Shown: positions 16,507 through 25,358 of the stretch, one piece after another
Numbering within the stretch: position 1 is the first letter of the stretch
Layout of the letters: each line of letters begins with the position of its first letter
DNA from: an uncultured Draconibacterium sp.
GTDB lineage: Bacteria; Bacteroidota; Bacteroidia; Bacteroidales; Prolixibacteraceae
NCBI RefSeq assembly: GCF_963676815.1
Contig: NZ_OY781365.1
Span: forward strand, 62,001-126,000
Reading direction: 5' to 3'
DNA: 64,000 nucleotides
The notes under the pieces: model-generated
What the model saw: the letters and a program-made list of their open reading frames with translations, nothing else
The model's database searches: none
What the model was told of the DNA's origin: nothing
Position numbers and translations under genes: made by a program

Positions 16507-17868
16507 CTATTTAAGGATATTTATCAGTTCTTGCGCCCCCACTAACTGCTGCTCCCCTGTTTCCATATTTTTTAGGGTAAATTTACTGGCCTCCATTTCA
16601 TTGTCGCCGGCCAGAATTACATAGGCAATTTCTTTGCGGTTAGCGTAAGTCATTTGCTTTTTCATTTTGGCACTTTCCGGAAAGATTTCGGCATTTACAC
16701 CATTTTTACGCAACTGTGCCAAAACAGGCAAACAGTAGGCTTCTTCTTTTTCTCCAAAATTCACAAACAATGCTTTTGTTGTTTCCAGAGATTCTTCAGG
16801 GAAAGCATCTAACTGAACCAGCACATCGTAAATACGCTCGGCTCCAAACGAAACGCCAACTCCGGAAACATCGGGCATACCAAAAATTCCGGTCAGATCA
16901 TCATAACGGCCACCACCACAAATGCTCCCAATTTGTACATCATTCGATTTTACTTCGAAAATAGCACCGGTATAATAATTCAATCCACGTGCTAAAGTCA
17001 GATCGAGTTCAACTGTTGTATTTAATTCTACGTTTTCCAGGTAGGCAAACATAGTACGCATTTCTGCAATTCCTTTGGCACCTGTTTCTGTACCACCAAT
17101 AACTGTTTCAATCTGCGCCAGCTTCTCAACGGTACTTCCTTCCAGTTTTAAAATGGGTTGAAGTTTGTCAACGGCCTCCTGCGAGATTCCTTTTTCCAGC
17201 ATTTCGGCATTTACCTTTTCCAAACCAATTTTATCCAGCTTATCAATGGCAACAGTAATGTCTACCATTCGGTCGGCTTCGCCAATGGCTTCGGCAATTC
17301 CGGCCAAAATTTTACGGTTGTTAATTTTAACTGTTGTATTAATTCCGAGTCGTTGAAAAACCTCATCGATAATTTGTACCAGCTCCACTTCATTCAGCAA
17401 ACTGTTGCTACCAATTACATCAACATCGCACTGGTAAAACTCGCGGTAACGTCCTTTCTGAGGTCGGTCGGCACGCCAAACCGGCTGAATCTGGTAACGC
17501 TTAAACGGAAAAGCAATATCATTTCGGTATTGCACAACGTAACGTGCAAATGGCACTGTTAAGTCGTAACGCAATCCTTTCTCCGACAATTTTGTGGTAA
17601 GCTTGTTCGAGTTTTTCTCATCCAGCATTTCCTGCGGAACCTTCGAAATAAAATCTCCCGAATTCAAAATTTTAAACAGCAGCTTATCCCCTTCTTCGCC
17701 ATATTTACCCATCAATGTTGAAAGGTTTTCCATTGCAGGTGTTTCAATCGGTTGAAATCCGTACAAACGAAATACATCTTTAATGGTATTGAAAATATAA
17801 TTTCTTCTCACCATTTCTGACGGTGAAAAATCGCGGGTGCCTTTTGGAATCGAAGGTTTTTGTGCCAT
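16507..17868 (-). CDS. hisS: Histidyl-tRNA synthetase
   Basis: Class II aminoacyl-tRNA synthetase charging tRNA-His. Motif 2 is visible as QPVWRADRPQKGRYREFYQCD, the histidine-specific loops as LARGLNYYTGAIFEV and GGGRYDDLTG, motif 3 as GVGVSFGAERIYD, and the C-terminal anticodon-binding domain covers about residues 355-453. Length 453 is normal. A TACTTTTG element lies just upstream. The 230 bases between it and hutH hold no recognised feature. Confidence 0.96.
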   Translation of the reverse strand: MAQKPSIPKGTRDFSPSEMVRRNYIFNTIKDVFRLYGFQPIETPAMENLSTLMGKYGEEGDKLLFKILNSGDFISKVPQEMLDEKNSNKLTTKLSEKGLRYDLTVPFARYVVQYRNDIAFPFKRYQIQPVWRADRPQKGRYREFYQCDVDVIGSNSLLNEVELVQIIDEVFQRLGINTTVKINNRKILAGIAEAIGEADRMVDITVAIDKLDKIGLEKVNAEMLEKGISQEAVDKLQPILKLEGSTVEKLAQIETVIGGTETGAKGIAEMRTMFAYLENVELNTTVELDLTLARGLNYYTGAIFEVKSNDVQIGSICGGGRYDDLTGIFGMPDVSGVGVSFGAERIYDVLVQLDAFPEESLETTKALFVNFGEKEEAYCLPVLAQLRKNGVNAEIFPESAKMKKQMTYANRKEIAYVILAGDNEMEASKFTLKNMETGEQQLVGAQELINILK

Positions 17869-17891
17869 CGTTTTAAAATTTTATGAGGCTG

Positions 17892-17899
17892 CAAAAGTA
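17892..17899 (-). promoter_or_regulatory. Promoter -7 element of hisS
   Basis: Reads TACTTTTG on the minus strand, matching TAnnTTTG, about 24 bases before the hisS start. A TTTG lies 16 bases further upstream, slightly closer than usual. Confidence 0.45.
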
Positions 17900-17949
17900 A
17901 GAATTTCTGTTTAAACAAACAGCGTTGACACAAAAGGAATAAGATAGAA

Positions 17950-18426
17950 TTAAAGCGTTATTTTCAGCGACTTTAAAATATGTCGGATATAATCAGCACT
18001 TTCCTTTTCGTCTTCTTTTGGTGCCCAGCTGGCAAAATTCTTATCATCCGATGGCGAATAAGGTCCGTCTTTTACCTCGTATACAACGGTGCCGCGCTCT
18101 AAAGCGATTATGGTATGCCAAACCGCCGGAGGTATTTCAACACCATAATTTTCCTTGTTATCAAGAATTAAATTCTCGGTAATGTTACCATCATCATCGA
18201 AAAACACAACTGCCATTTTTCCCCGAAGTAGTATAAAGACCTCCCTCTTATCAGGATTTTCGTGTTTATGAGGCTGAACATATGATCCCGGCTCAACTGC
18301 ATTTAACATCCGGTTTATCGGGTCGTTAAAATTGCTGTGGTAATTTAAATTTTTGCGTTGCCGATCTGCCTGCTTCGCTTCTGCACACAAGTTATCCAGC
18401 GTTTGTTTGTCAATCTTTTTTATCAT
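17950..18426 (-). CDS. WbuC-family cupin metalloprotein
   Basis: A 158-residue protein starting at ATG 18426. It has a cupin core with metal-ligand candidates PHKHENPDKREVF and PPAVWHTIIAL, preceded by NDPINRMLNAVEPGSYVQ, as in WbuC-type cupins often linked with surface sugar synthesis. Its start is one base beyond the stop of the DUF4870 gene, so the two are probably coupled. Substrate unknown. An upstream in-frame start at 18495 lies inside the neighbouring gene and is unlikely. Confidence 0.75.
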   Translation of the reverse strand: MIKKIDKQTLDNLCAEAKQADRQRKNLNYHSNFNDPINRMLNAVEPGSYVQPHKHENPDKREVFILLRGKMAVVFFDDDGNITENLILDNKENYGVEIPPAVWHTIIALERGTVVYEVKDGPYSPSDDKNFASWAPKEDEKESADYIRHILKSLKITL

Positions 18427-18427
18427 T

Positions 18428-18784
18428 TTATTGCAAAAAGCGAATGGTAAAAGGGTATTTATAAGGTGTGCCGTTGCTGGCCGAAACCGATGCAACGATT
18501 ACCAAAACCAGCCAGGCAATGCCGAAACCAATAAGCATTAAAACGCCAATTCCAACGAGGATAAGAATTAAAGAAATGAAAAAAATGATCGACCAGGTAA
18601 TTTGGAAATTAAGAACTTCCTTGCCCTGATCATTTACAAACTCGTATTCATCTTTTTTGATTAGATACACGATGAGTGGGCCAATTATATTTCCGGCAAC
18701 TGGTAATATAAAAGTTGCCAAAGCAGCAAGATGAACTAACATTCCCCACTGGCGCTCATTCGGATCATCTATTATTCGGTACAT
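18428..18784 (-). CDS. DUF4870 domain membrane protein
   Basis: A 118-residue protein with three to four membrane helices. The family features are NERQWGMLVHLAALATFIL, IGPLIVYLIKKDEYEFV and QGKEVLNFQ. Function unknown in the family. First gene of a two-gene unit with the WbuC-like cupin. Confidence 0.8.
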   Translation of the reverse strand: MYRIIDDPNERQWGMLVHLAALATFILPVAGNIIGPLIVYLIKKDEYEFVNDQGKEVLNFQITWSIIFFISLILILVGIGVLMLIGFGIAWLVLVIVASVSASNGTPYKYPFTIRFLQ

Positions 18785-18861
18785 TTTTTTGTTTTTAGTT
18801 CAACTAAGCTAACGATTTTTTGTTTATTCGTGCAAGAATTAAACAGGCAGAATTATAAAAA

Positions 18862-19323
18862 ATGGAAGACAGGAAAAAAGAAGGACGTTACGGAAGAATT
18901 TACAAACAACTTAGCGAACTGGTTTTAAAAAGTAACAATACCCAGGCACGAATGGCAACTATTATTGCCGTTTTGCATCATAAAATGGATTACTTTTTTT
19001 GGACCGGATATTACCTGATTGAAAATGGAGAAATGACCGTAAACTCATACCAGGGGCCGGTTGCTTGCCAGATATTAGAAAAAGATAAAGGTGTATGCTG
19101 GGCCGCCTTCAATAAAAAAGAAACGGTTGTGGTTGAGGATGTTCATGCTTTCCCTGATCATATTGCCTGCGACTCGCGCTCAAATTCAGAAATAGTAGTT
19201 CCCCTAAAAAACCAGGCAGGCGAAGTAATTGGCGTTTTGGATATTGACAGCTCAGAAAAAGCTTCTTTTACGAAAGTAGATGCCAATTGGCTGGAGAAAA
19301 TTCTGGAATTAATTTGGAGCTAA
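18862..19323 (+). CDS. Free methionine-(R)-sulfoxide reductase (GAF domain)
   Basis: A 153-residue GAF-domain protein of the fRMsr type, which reduces free methionine-R-sulfoxide in the cytoplasm. The three family cysteines are present (GPVACQI, GVCWAA, DHIACDSRSNSEIVVP). Length and the SEIVVPL and GVLDIDS segments match. Divergent from the DUF4870 gene; a secreted MsrA lies 4 kb downstream. Confidence 0.88.
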   Translation: MEDRKKEGRYGRIYKQLSELVLKSNNTQARMATIIAVLHHKMDYFFWTGYYLIENGEMTVNSYQGPVACQILEKDKGVCWAAFNKKETVVVEDVHAFPDHIACDSRSNSEIVVPLKNQAGEVIGVLDIDSSEKASFTKVDANWLEKILELIWS

Positions 19324-19374
19324 TCTTCTCATTCAGCAATACAAGGTTTAGTTTTTTCTAATTTAAGTATTATA

Positions 19375-19818
19375 ATGAAATTAATATATACAACAATTGT
19401 TTTGCTAATCGGCTTTTTACTTGCCATTCAGGGAAGTATTAATACCCAACTAACTACCTATTTAAAACACCCGATGCAAGGAGCTTTAATAAGTTTTTTT
19501 GTGGGTTTTTTAGCACTTCTAGCATTGAATTTCATATTTAAAACAGAAATTCCAAACTGGGGGCATTTAAATACGGCTCCATGGTATGTATTTGCGGGCG
19601 GTTTGCTGGGAGCAATTTTTGTTTCGTCGGTAATCTTTTTCATACCAAAAATTGGCGTCACCACCGTTTTGGCAGCGTCAATTGCCGGACAACTCATTGC
19701 TGCTTCTGTTATTGATCATTTTGGTTTTTTCGGATTAGAACAGCACCCCGTTTCAATGGGTAAAATTGGAGGAATTGTTTTATTAGCCTTTGGCATTTTC
19801 CTTATCCAAAAATATTGA
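19375..19818 (+). CDS. YdcZ-like (DMT superfamily) small membrane transporter
   Basis: 147 residues with four to five hydrophobic helices and the DUF606/YdcZ pattern: IQGSINTQLTTYL, a conserved WYVFAGGLLGA and VLAASIAGQL segments. The family is assigned to the drug/metabolite transporter superfamily; substrate unknown. It follows the fRMsr gene by 51 bases and may be cotranscribed. Confidence 0.78.
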   Translation: MKLIYTTIVLLIGFLLAIQGSINTQLTTYLKHPMQGALISFFVGFLALLALNFIFKTEIPNWGHLNTAPWYVFAGGLLGAIFVSSVIFFIPKIGVTTVLAASIAGQLIAASVIDHFGFFGLEQHPVSMGKIGGIVLLAFGIFLIQKY

Positions 19819-19941
19819 CAGAAGAATCAGTATAAAAGGTATTCAACTGATTCGAATCCAAATATTCGGATTCATTTGAATTAAACCACATTATAAGTAA
19901 TCACCCGGTACTAACTATTTATTTCATACTTTTACCCCCGA

Positions 19942-20673
19942 ATGGAAAGCAAACGATTAAATAAGGCCATTTCGGAAACCGGTTTTTGTTCGCGTCGTGA
20001 AGCCGATAGATTGATTGAAAATGGAAAGGTTAAAGTAAATGGTGAAGTTGCCGGGCTTGGCGTTCAGGTTACAATCGATGATCGTATCGAGGTTGATGGC
20101 CAACTTGTAACCAAAGAAGTTCCGAATATCTATCTCGCTTTTCATAAACCGGTTGGAATTACCTGCACCACCGACACCAATAAAAAAGACAACATTGTAG
20201 ATTTTATCAATTTCCCGGAGCGAATATTTCCTATTGGTCGCCTCGACAAACCCAGCGAAGGACTGATTTTTATGACCAACGACGGCGATATTGTAAATAA
20301 AATTCTTCGTGCCGGGAACAATCACGAAAAAGAATACATTGTTAACGTCAACCGAAAAATCACCCAGGCTTTTATCCGGCAAATGAGTAACGGCGTTCCC
20401 ATTCTCGACACAGTAACAAAAAAATGCCAGGTAGAACGCATCAATGATTTCACTTTTCGTATTATTCTTACGCAGGGTTTAAACCGCCAAATCCGCAGAA
20501 TGTGCGCACACCTTGGCTATGAAGTTACCCGCTTGAAACGGGTTCGGATAATGAACATTGAACTCGGAAATTTAAAACGTGGCAAATATCGTCATTTCAC
20601 TTCCGAGGAGCTAAAAGAAATTAACCGGCTGGTTGCCGACTCCAGCAAAACCCAGGAAGCCTCGGAAGATTAA
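19942..20673 (+). CDS. rluF: 23S rRNA pseudouridine synthase RluF
   Basis: RsuA-family pseudouridine synthase. An N-terminal S4 RNA-binding domain (residues about 4-55: LNKAISETGFCSRREADRLI) is followed by the catalytic domain with the nucleophile Asp102 in GRLDKPSEGLIF. The NKILRAGNNHEKEYIV segment and the QGLNRQIRRMCAHLGYEV motif fit RluF, which modifies 23S rRNA near the peptidyl transferase centre. 243 residues, complete. Confidence 0.88.
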   Translation: MESKRLNKAISETGFCSRREADRLIENGKVKVNGEVAGLGVQVTIDDRIEVDGQLVTKEVPNIYLAFHKPVGITCTTDTNKKDNIVDFINFPERIFPIGRLDKPSEGLIFMTNDGDIVNKILRAGNNHEKEYIVNVNRKITQAFIRQMSNGVPILDTVTKKCQVERINDFTFRIILTQGLNRQIRRMCAHLGYEVTRLKRVRIMNIELGNLKRGKYRHFTSEELKEINRLVADSSKTQEASED

Positions 20674-20814
20674 GCCGGTCGGCTCGCAACAATCTAAAAC
20701 CAAGAATAGCTTATTACATTTAAGTTTTTTTGTGATTTGTTTAGGAACTCAATCACGAACTTTTTAATAATAAAAGTGTTTATTTGCAACCACTTAAAAC
20801 AATGAAACAATAGA

Positions 20815-22083
20815 ATGAGAGCGAGTGCAATGTTATTAATTCCTTTGTTAATATTTATGCTACTGGTAGATATTTACACCTTCCGTGGTATAAAACCGCT
20901 GCTCGCAAAACTCGCAAATAAGCTGCTAAGAAAATCGTTGGCCATACTTTTCTGGAGCATCTCAATTGTTGTTTTTGCAGGTTTTTGCCTGTTTATGTTC
21001 GGCATTCAGCAAGTAAAACAGTCCGATGCCTACATTTACGTCGGGTACCTCGTAGTTAGTTTTGCCTTGTTTTACATACCAAAGTTTGTATTCATTGTTT
21101 TTGTGTTGCTGAAAGATATCCAGTTGCTTTTCAAAACGATTTTTAACTGGATAAAGGGAAAAAGAAAAAAAAGTTTATCACCAAATAATTCGGGGAGGAA
21201 AATGGAGAGAGCAGAGTTTTTATATCAAATGGGGCTGGTTTTAGCAGCTGTTCCGTTTGCAGGGATTCTTTATGGAGTAACAAAAGGTAAATTCAATTAC
21301 CGTGTAATGCGCGAAACAATCAGTTTCGATAATTTGCCAAAATCGTTTAAAGGACTAAAAATCGTACAAATTTCAGATATGCACCTTGGCAGTTTTAATA
21401 AAAAGTTCGATCAGGTGGCAAAAGCTGTTGAATTGATTAACGAACAGGAGCCGGACATACTTTTGTTTACGGGCGACCTGGTAAATAATTTTGCCGAAGA
21501 AACCGAAGGCTGGGCACCGGTTTTATCGCAACTAAAAGCCAAAATTGGTAAATATTCGGTGCTTGGGAATCATGATTACGGTGATTATTCAGATTGGGAA
21601 TCGGCAGCTGCCAAAGAAAAAAACCTTGCAGCCATAAAAAAATTTCATCAGAAAATTGGTTTCCGTTTATTGCTTAATGAAACAGAAACAATAAATATTA
21701 ATGGTGAAGAAATTGCATTAATTGGTGTTGAGAACTGGGGTAAACCACCTTTCCCTCAGCACGGCGATTTGCAAAAAGCTTCGAAGGATGCTGAAGGTCA
21801 GCAATTCAAAATTTTAATGAGCCACGATCCTTCGCACTGGGATGCTGAAACACTGCCAAAAACCGATATCGACCTTACATTTGCAGGGCACACTCATGGC
21901 ATGCAGTTTGGAATTGAGCGGGCCGGAATTAAGTGGAGCCCGGTACAATATAAATATCCGCGCTGGGGTGGTTTATATCGCGAGAAAGAACAATTTTTGT
22001 ACGTAAACCGTGGTTTTGGATACATTGGTTTTCCGGGCAGAATTGGAATGCCTCCCGAGATTACAGTAGTGGAATTAACTTAA
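20815..22083 (+). CDS. Membrane-anchored metallophosphoesterase (YkuE-like)
   Basis: 422 residues. Four membrane helices in the first 170 residues are followed by a calcineurin-like phosphoesterase domain with all metal motifs: QISDMHLGSF, FTGDLVNN, GNHDYG, MSHDPSHWD and GHTHGMQFG. Such proteins include lipid and lipid A-type pyrophosphatases; the substrate here is not known. A 140-base gap separates it from rluF. Confidence 0.88.
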   Translation: MRASAMLLIPLLIFMLLVDIYTFRGIKPLLAKLANKLLRKSLAILFWSISIVVFAGFCLFMFGIQQVKQSDAYIYVGYLVVSFALFYIPKFVFIVFVLLKDIQLLFKTIFNWIKGKRKKSLSPNNSGRKMERAEFLYQMGLVLAAVPFAGILYGVTKGKFNYRVMRETISFDNLPKSFKGLKIVQISDMHLGSFNKKFDQVAKAVELINEQEPDILLFTGDLVNNFAEETEGWAPVLSQLKAKIGKYSVLGNHDYGDYSDWESAAAKEKNLAAIKKFHQKIGFRLLLNETETININGEEIALIGVENWGKPPFPQHGDLQKASKDAEGQQFKILMSHDPSHWDAETLPKTDIDLTFAGHTHGMQFGIERAGIKWSPVQYKYPRWGGLYREKEQFLYVNRGFGYIGFPGRIGMPPEITVVELT

Positions 22084-22175
22084 CACAAAATATTCTTTTA
22101 ATCCTCCAAATTGAAGATGCTTCTATCCATAAATTCTCTAATTTATTGTACATTGCCGCGTAATCTAAATCAACA

Positions 22176-22751
22176 ATGAAGATCAGTCCGCGAATACAAT
22201 TCCTTATTAAAAATGGTTTGAAAGGTTTTATTTGGCTTCTCATAATTTTGGGGGCTTATTTCCTTTTTAAAGAACTTGTAATATCGCATGCGCCGGATGA
22301 ATGGATGGATAAAATTTATGCCAAGCCCATGTTGGTTTACCTTGTATACTGTTTGTCCGAATTTTTCTTCGGAATTATCCCGCCCGAGCTATTTATGATT
22401 TGGGCAATTAATAAAGATACCATTGCACATTATTTTATTAACCTGGCTTTTTTTGCCGCCGTTTCGTACGCAATGGGATATCTTACTTTCCTTATAGGAC
22501 GTTTTTTTTACAAGCGCGAAGGTTTTAAGCGGTTCCGAAATACCTTACTTAAAGAACAATGGCCACTACTAAAAAAATATGGCCTGTTTCTTATTATTGT
22601 GGCTGCACTCACTCCCCTTCCTTGGGCGGCTATAAGCCTTTTGGTTGGCTCGGCCGGATACCCATCAAAACGCTACCTAAAATATGCCTTGTTCCGTTTT
22701 TTACGCTTTGCAATTTACGGCTACATCATTTTTCAAACACATATAATTTAA
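22176..22751 (+). CDS. VTT/DedA-like membrane protein
   Basis: 191 residues with five or six hydrophobic segments. PPELFMIWAINK, GYLTFLIGRFFYKREG and LTPLPWAAISLLVGSAGYP resemble the SNARE-associated/VTT domain of DedA-type proteins, which are implicated in lipid scrambling and membrane homeostasis. The assignment rests on these segments and overall topology only. It starts a run of short genes on the plus strand. Confidence 0.6.
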   Translation: MKISPRIQFLIKNGLKGFIWLLIILGAYFLFKELVISHAPDEWMDKIYAKPMLVYLVYCLSEFFFGIIPPELFMIWAINKDTIAHYFINLAFFAAVSYAMGYLTFLIGRFFYKREGFKRFRNTLLKEQWPLLKKYGLFLIIVAALTPLPWAAISLLVGSAGYPSKRYLKYALFRFLRFAIYGYIIFQTHII

Positions 22752-22806
22752 TCCTATACAAAACATACATTCCACTCTTTTGTTACTACTAACAAAGCGA
22801 TGAATA

Positions 22807-23103
22807 ATGTTTGACAGACTAAGAAAGAAGTGGAAACTGAACAGTAATTTTCAGGTTGTGATCATCCTGTTTGTTTTTTCCATTACCGGAAGCGCAGCAC
22901 TATACGTTCGAAAGGCAGTTTTTGATTTGGCAGGGATTACCGATGCAACCAGTTTGTGGATTAAAGTACCCCTGTATATAGTTACTGTTGTTCCGGCATA
23001 CCAGGTTTTATTTCTGTTGTTTGCTTCGCTTTTAGGGCAGTTCAGATTTGCCTGGGAGTTTGAAAAGAAGACTTTTTCACGATTTATTCCAAAAAAGAAA
23101 TGA
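22807..23103 (+). CDS. Small two-helix membrane protein, unknown
   Basis: 98 residues with hydrophobic helices at about 17-40 and 52-80 and a basic C-terminus (FSRFIPKKK). No functional motif recognised. Its stop overlaps the msrA start (ATGA), so the two are translationally coupled and may act together in the envelope (inference). Confidence 0.75.
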   Translation: MFDRLRKKWKLNSNFQVVIILFVFSITGSAALYVRKAVFDLAGITDATSLWIKVPLYIVTVVPAYQVLFLLFASLLGQFRFAWEFEKKTFSRFIPKKK

Positions 23104-23693
23104 GAACACTAGCATTAATATTCACACTATTAATTTATTCAAACAGCGGTATGAGTAAAGATTTACAGAAAGCCACGCTCGGCGGAGGATGTTTTTGGTG
23201 TACCGAGGCCATTTACCTGGAGTTAAAAGGAGTTGTTGACGTAAAACCAGGTTACAGTGGCGGACACGTAAAAAACCCAACTTACAAACAGGTTTGCGAA
23301 GGAACAACCGGTCATGCCGAAGTAGTGCAAATTACTTTCGATCCGGAAGTAGTGAGCTTTTCAGAAATTCTGGAAGTGTTTTTTATGACACACGATCCAA
23401 CAACTTTAAACAGACAAGGCAACGATGTTGGTCCGCAATACCGTTCCGCCATTTTCTATCATAACGAAAAGCAAAAAGAGGTGGCTGAGCGTGTTATTGA
23501 TCTTTTTGAAAAAGAGGAAGTTTACAGCAAACCAATAGTAACAGAGGTTACCGGGTTTGACAAGTTTTATGTTGCCGAAGATTACCACATCAATTATTAT
23601 GCACGCAACAAAACACAGGGCTATTGCCAATTTGTTGTGGCTCCAAAACTAGAGAAATTCAAAAAGATATTTAAAGACCAGTTGAAAAAATAA
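23100..23693 (+). CDS. msrA: Peptide methionine-(S)-sulfoxide reductase MsrA, exported
   Basis: Reduces methionine-S-sulfoxide in proteins. The catalytic Cys31 sits in GGGCFWCTE; GYSGGHVKNPTYKQVC, HAEVVQITFDP, FFMTHDPTT and GPQYRSAIFY are all typical. The first 19 residues look like a signal peptide, so it probably repairs periplasmic proteins. No MsrB domain is fused. Coupled to the small membrane protein before it; a YciI-like exported protein follows. Confidence 0.92.
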   Translation: MRTLALIFTLLIYSNSGMSKDLQKATLGGGCFWCTEAIYLELKGVVDVKPGYSGGHVKNPTYKQVCEGTTGHAEVVQITFDPEVVSFSEILEVFFMTHDPTTLNRQGNDVGPQYRSAIFYHNEKQKEVAERVIDLFEKEEVYSKPIVTEVTGFDKFYVAEDYHINYYARNKTQGYCQFVVAPKLEKFKKIFKDQLKK

Positions 23694-23718
23694 ACAACCT
23701 TTAACCAAATTGCGAGTT

Positions 23719-24123
23719 ATGAAAAGAATTGTATTTGCTCTTTGCCTGCTAACTTTTGCCTTTGCTGTTTCGGCGCAAGATCAACGCGAATTCTCATACA
23801 CCGAAGGCGACACCACCTACACCATGAAACGTTATGTTTTTATGCTGCTTGAGAGTGGAGAAACAAAAAGTAAAGACTCAACTGAAGCAGCGCATTATCA
23901 GGAATTGCATATGGCACACTTAAATAAGTTGGCTGAAAGTGGAAAACTTATTGTAGCCGGTCCGTTTGAGGGTGGCGGCGACAATCGTGGGCTACTAATT
24001 TTTGATGTAGAAACCGTTGATGAAGCACTAAAACTGGAAGGTGAAGATCCATCAGTAAAAACAAACAGGTTAAAAATGAATGCCTTCTACTGGTGGGGCG
24101 CCAAAGGAACCGTAATTAAATAA
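23719..24123 (+). CDS. Exported YciI-like (YCII domain) protein
   Basis: ATG 23719 gives a clear signal peptide (MKRIVFALCLLTFAFAVSA). The mature 115 residues carry a YCII-type ferredoxin-like fold: YVFMLLESGE, HYQELHMAHLNKLAESGKLI, AGPFEGGGDNRGLLIFDVE. The His in the middle segment matches the conserved YCII His. Exported YCII proteins are frequent in Bacteroidota; role unknown. Same direction and 25 bases after msrA. Confidence 0.78.
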   Translation: MKRIVFALCLLTFAFAVSAQDQREFSYTEGDTTYTMKRYVFMLLESGETKSKDSTEAAHYQELHMAHLNKLAESGKLIVAGPFEGGGDNRGLLIFDVETVDEALKLEGEDPSVKTNRLKMNAFYWWGAKGTVIK

Positions 24124-24158
24124 ATACCACCAAACGAATAATGCTTGATGGTATTTTT
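24124..24158. terminator. Weak terminator hairpin between convergent genes
   Basis: ATACCACCAA (24124-24133) pairs with TTGATGGTAT (24145-24154) with one mismatch, followed by five T residues. Confidence 0.5.
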
Positions 24159-24167
24159 ATGATTTCC

Positions 24168-24611
24168 TTACAAAGTTAAAACATGCCTCCCCTCCTTCAT
24201 GTAATCAGTAATTTCACCCATATACTTCACTTCAACTCCCAGTTCTTCAAGTTTCTCTGAAATTCCATACATATCTGAACAGCCCTTGCATGCTTTTACC
24301 GCAGTTCCCTGGTCCATAATCTTTTTTACATAGTCCTGGATATCTTTATTTTCTACCAATACTTTTTGCGATGGTCCCCAAACCACCAGTGTTATGTCTT
24401 TCCACCAGTCGAATCGTTTGGAATTGAACGTATACATCAGAACCATTTTTTCAGCCACTTCCTTGTCGCCGCTGGTCCAAAGTACCACCAGTTTTTCGGA
24501 GGCCGGAATTTCTTCCATTTGAGGCTCGTTTTCTACTTCTGGGTTATTTGCCAGTCCGCTGAAAGAGAATCCCAGCAGCATAACAAATACAATTAAAAAT
24601 CGTGTTTTCAT
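24168..24611 (-). CDS. Exported DsrE-family protein
   Basis: 147 residues with a signal peptide (LLGFSFSGLA). The mature part matches DsrE/DsrF-like sulfur-carrier folds: KLVVLWTSGDKEVAEKMVLM, ITLVVWGPSQKVLVENKDI and a KACKGCSDMYG segment with two cysteines where DsrE-type proteins carry sulfur. Function not established for exported members. It sits directly downstream of the nitroreductase gene on the same strand. Confidence 0.75.
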   Translation of the reverse strand: MKTRFLIVFVMLLGFSFSGLANNPEVENEPQMEEIPASEKLVVLWTSGDKEVAEKMVLMYTFNSKRFDWWKDITLVVWGPSQKVLVENKDIQDYVKKIMDQGTAVKACKGCSDMYGISEKLEELGVEVKYMGEITDYMKEGRHVLTL

Positions 24612-24627
24612 TTTTTAGCATTAAGAA

Positions 24628-25314
24628 TTAGAAACTATTATTTACTACAAATTCGTCAAGCACTCGCTTTTCCTTCTCCGGCCATTCAACAGGAACGCCA
24701 ACCGGTGTAAAGCAAACACGCGTAAAATGATCTGGGATATTAAATACTTTGCGGGTAATTTCTTCAGAAAACGAATCGGTAATATGAACCGTTCCATAAC
24801 CAAGTGCACGTGCTGCCAACATTAAATTTGCTGCCGCCAAGGGTCCGTCCCAATGATTGTATTGCGGGTAAATACTGTTATTATCGGTAAGAACGACAAT
24901 ATAAGCCGGCGCCGACAAATAGCCTTTGCTCAACTGGTCTTCATACTCGTTCAATTGTTTCTTCAGTTCTTCTCCCTTAAGTTTTTTGGCATCTTTAAGG
25001 TAAGCTTCTGTTTCTTTTAATTTTGCAGTTTTTAATGCCTCAATCTTCTTTTTGTCGGTGATTACCAGAAATTTCCAGGGTTGTTGATTACCTGCAGTTG
25101 GCGCCATTCGTGCCGCATTAACAATTTTTTTCAAATCTGCATCCGGAACCGTATCGGATTTATAAGCACGCACCGACCGGCGGTTTTTAACTACCTCCCA
25201 AAAAGAATCATCCGAAGTGGAAGCTAAACTTTTTCCTGTTGCACTTACAACGGGTGCAACAGTTAATCCGGCAAGAATGGAAGCTCCTGCCTTCAAACTG
25301 TTTCTTCTGTTCAT
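24628..25314 (-). CDS. Nitroreductase family protein with export signal
   Basis: 228 residues. The N-terminus (MNRRNSLKAGASILAG) resembles a Tat-type signal with twin Arg. The flavin-binding fold follows: VVKNRRSVRAYKSDTVPD, APTAGNQQPWKFLVI, and LAAANLMLAARALGYGTVHI. FMN-dependent reductases of this family reduce nitro compounds, quinones or flavins; the substrate here is unknown. Part of a minus-strand run of exported proteins from 27317 to 24168. Confidence 0.85.
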   Translation of the reverse strand: MNRRNSLKAGASILAGLTVAPVVSATGKSLASTSDDSFWEVVKNRRSVRAYKSDTVPDADLKKIVNAARMAPTAGNQQPWKFLVITDKKKIEALKTAKLKETEAYLKDAKKLKGEELKKQLNEYEDQLSKGYLSAPAYIVVLTDNNSIYPQYNHWDGPLAAANLMLAARALGYGTVHITDSFSEEITRKVFNIPDHFTRVCFTPVGVPVEWPEKEKRVLDEFVVNNSF

Positions 25315-25358
25315 TGTTTAAAATTTTAAAGGTTATTTATGGTCTTTTAAATTCGGGT

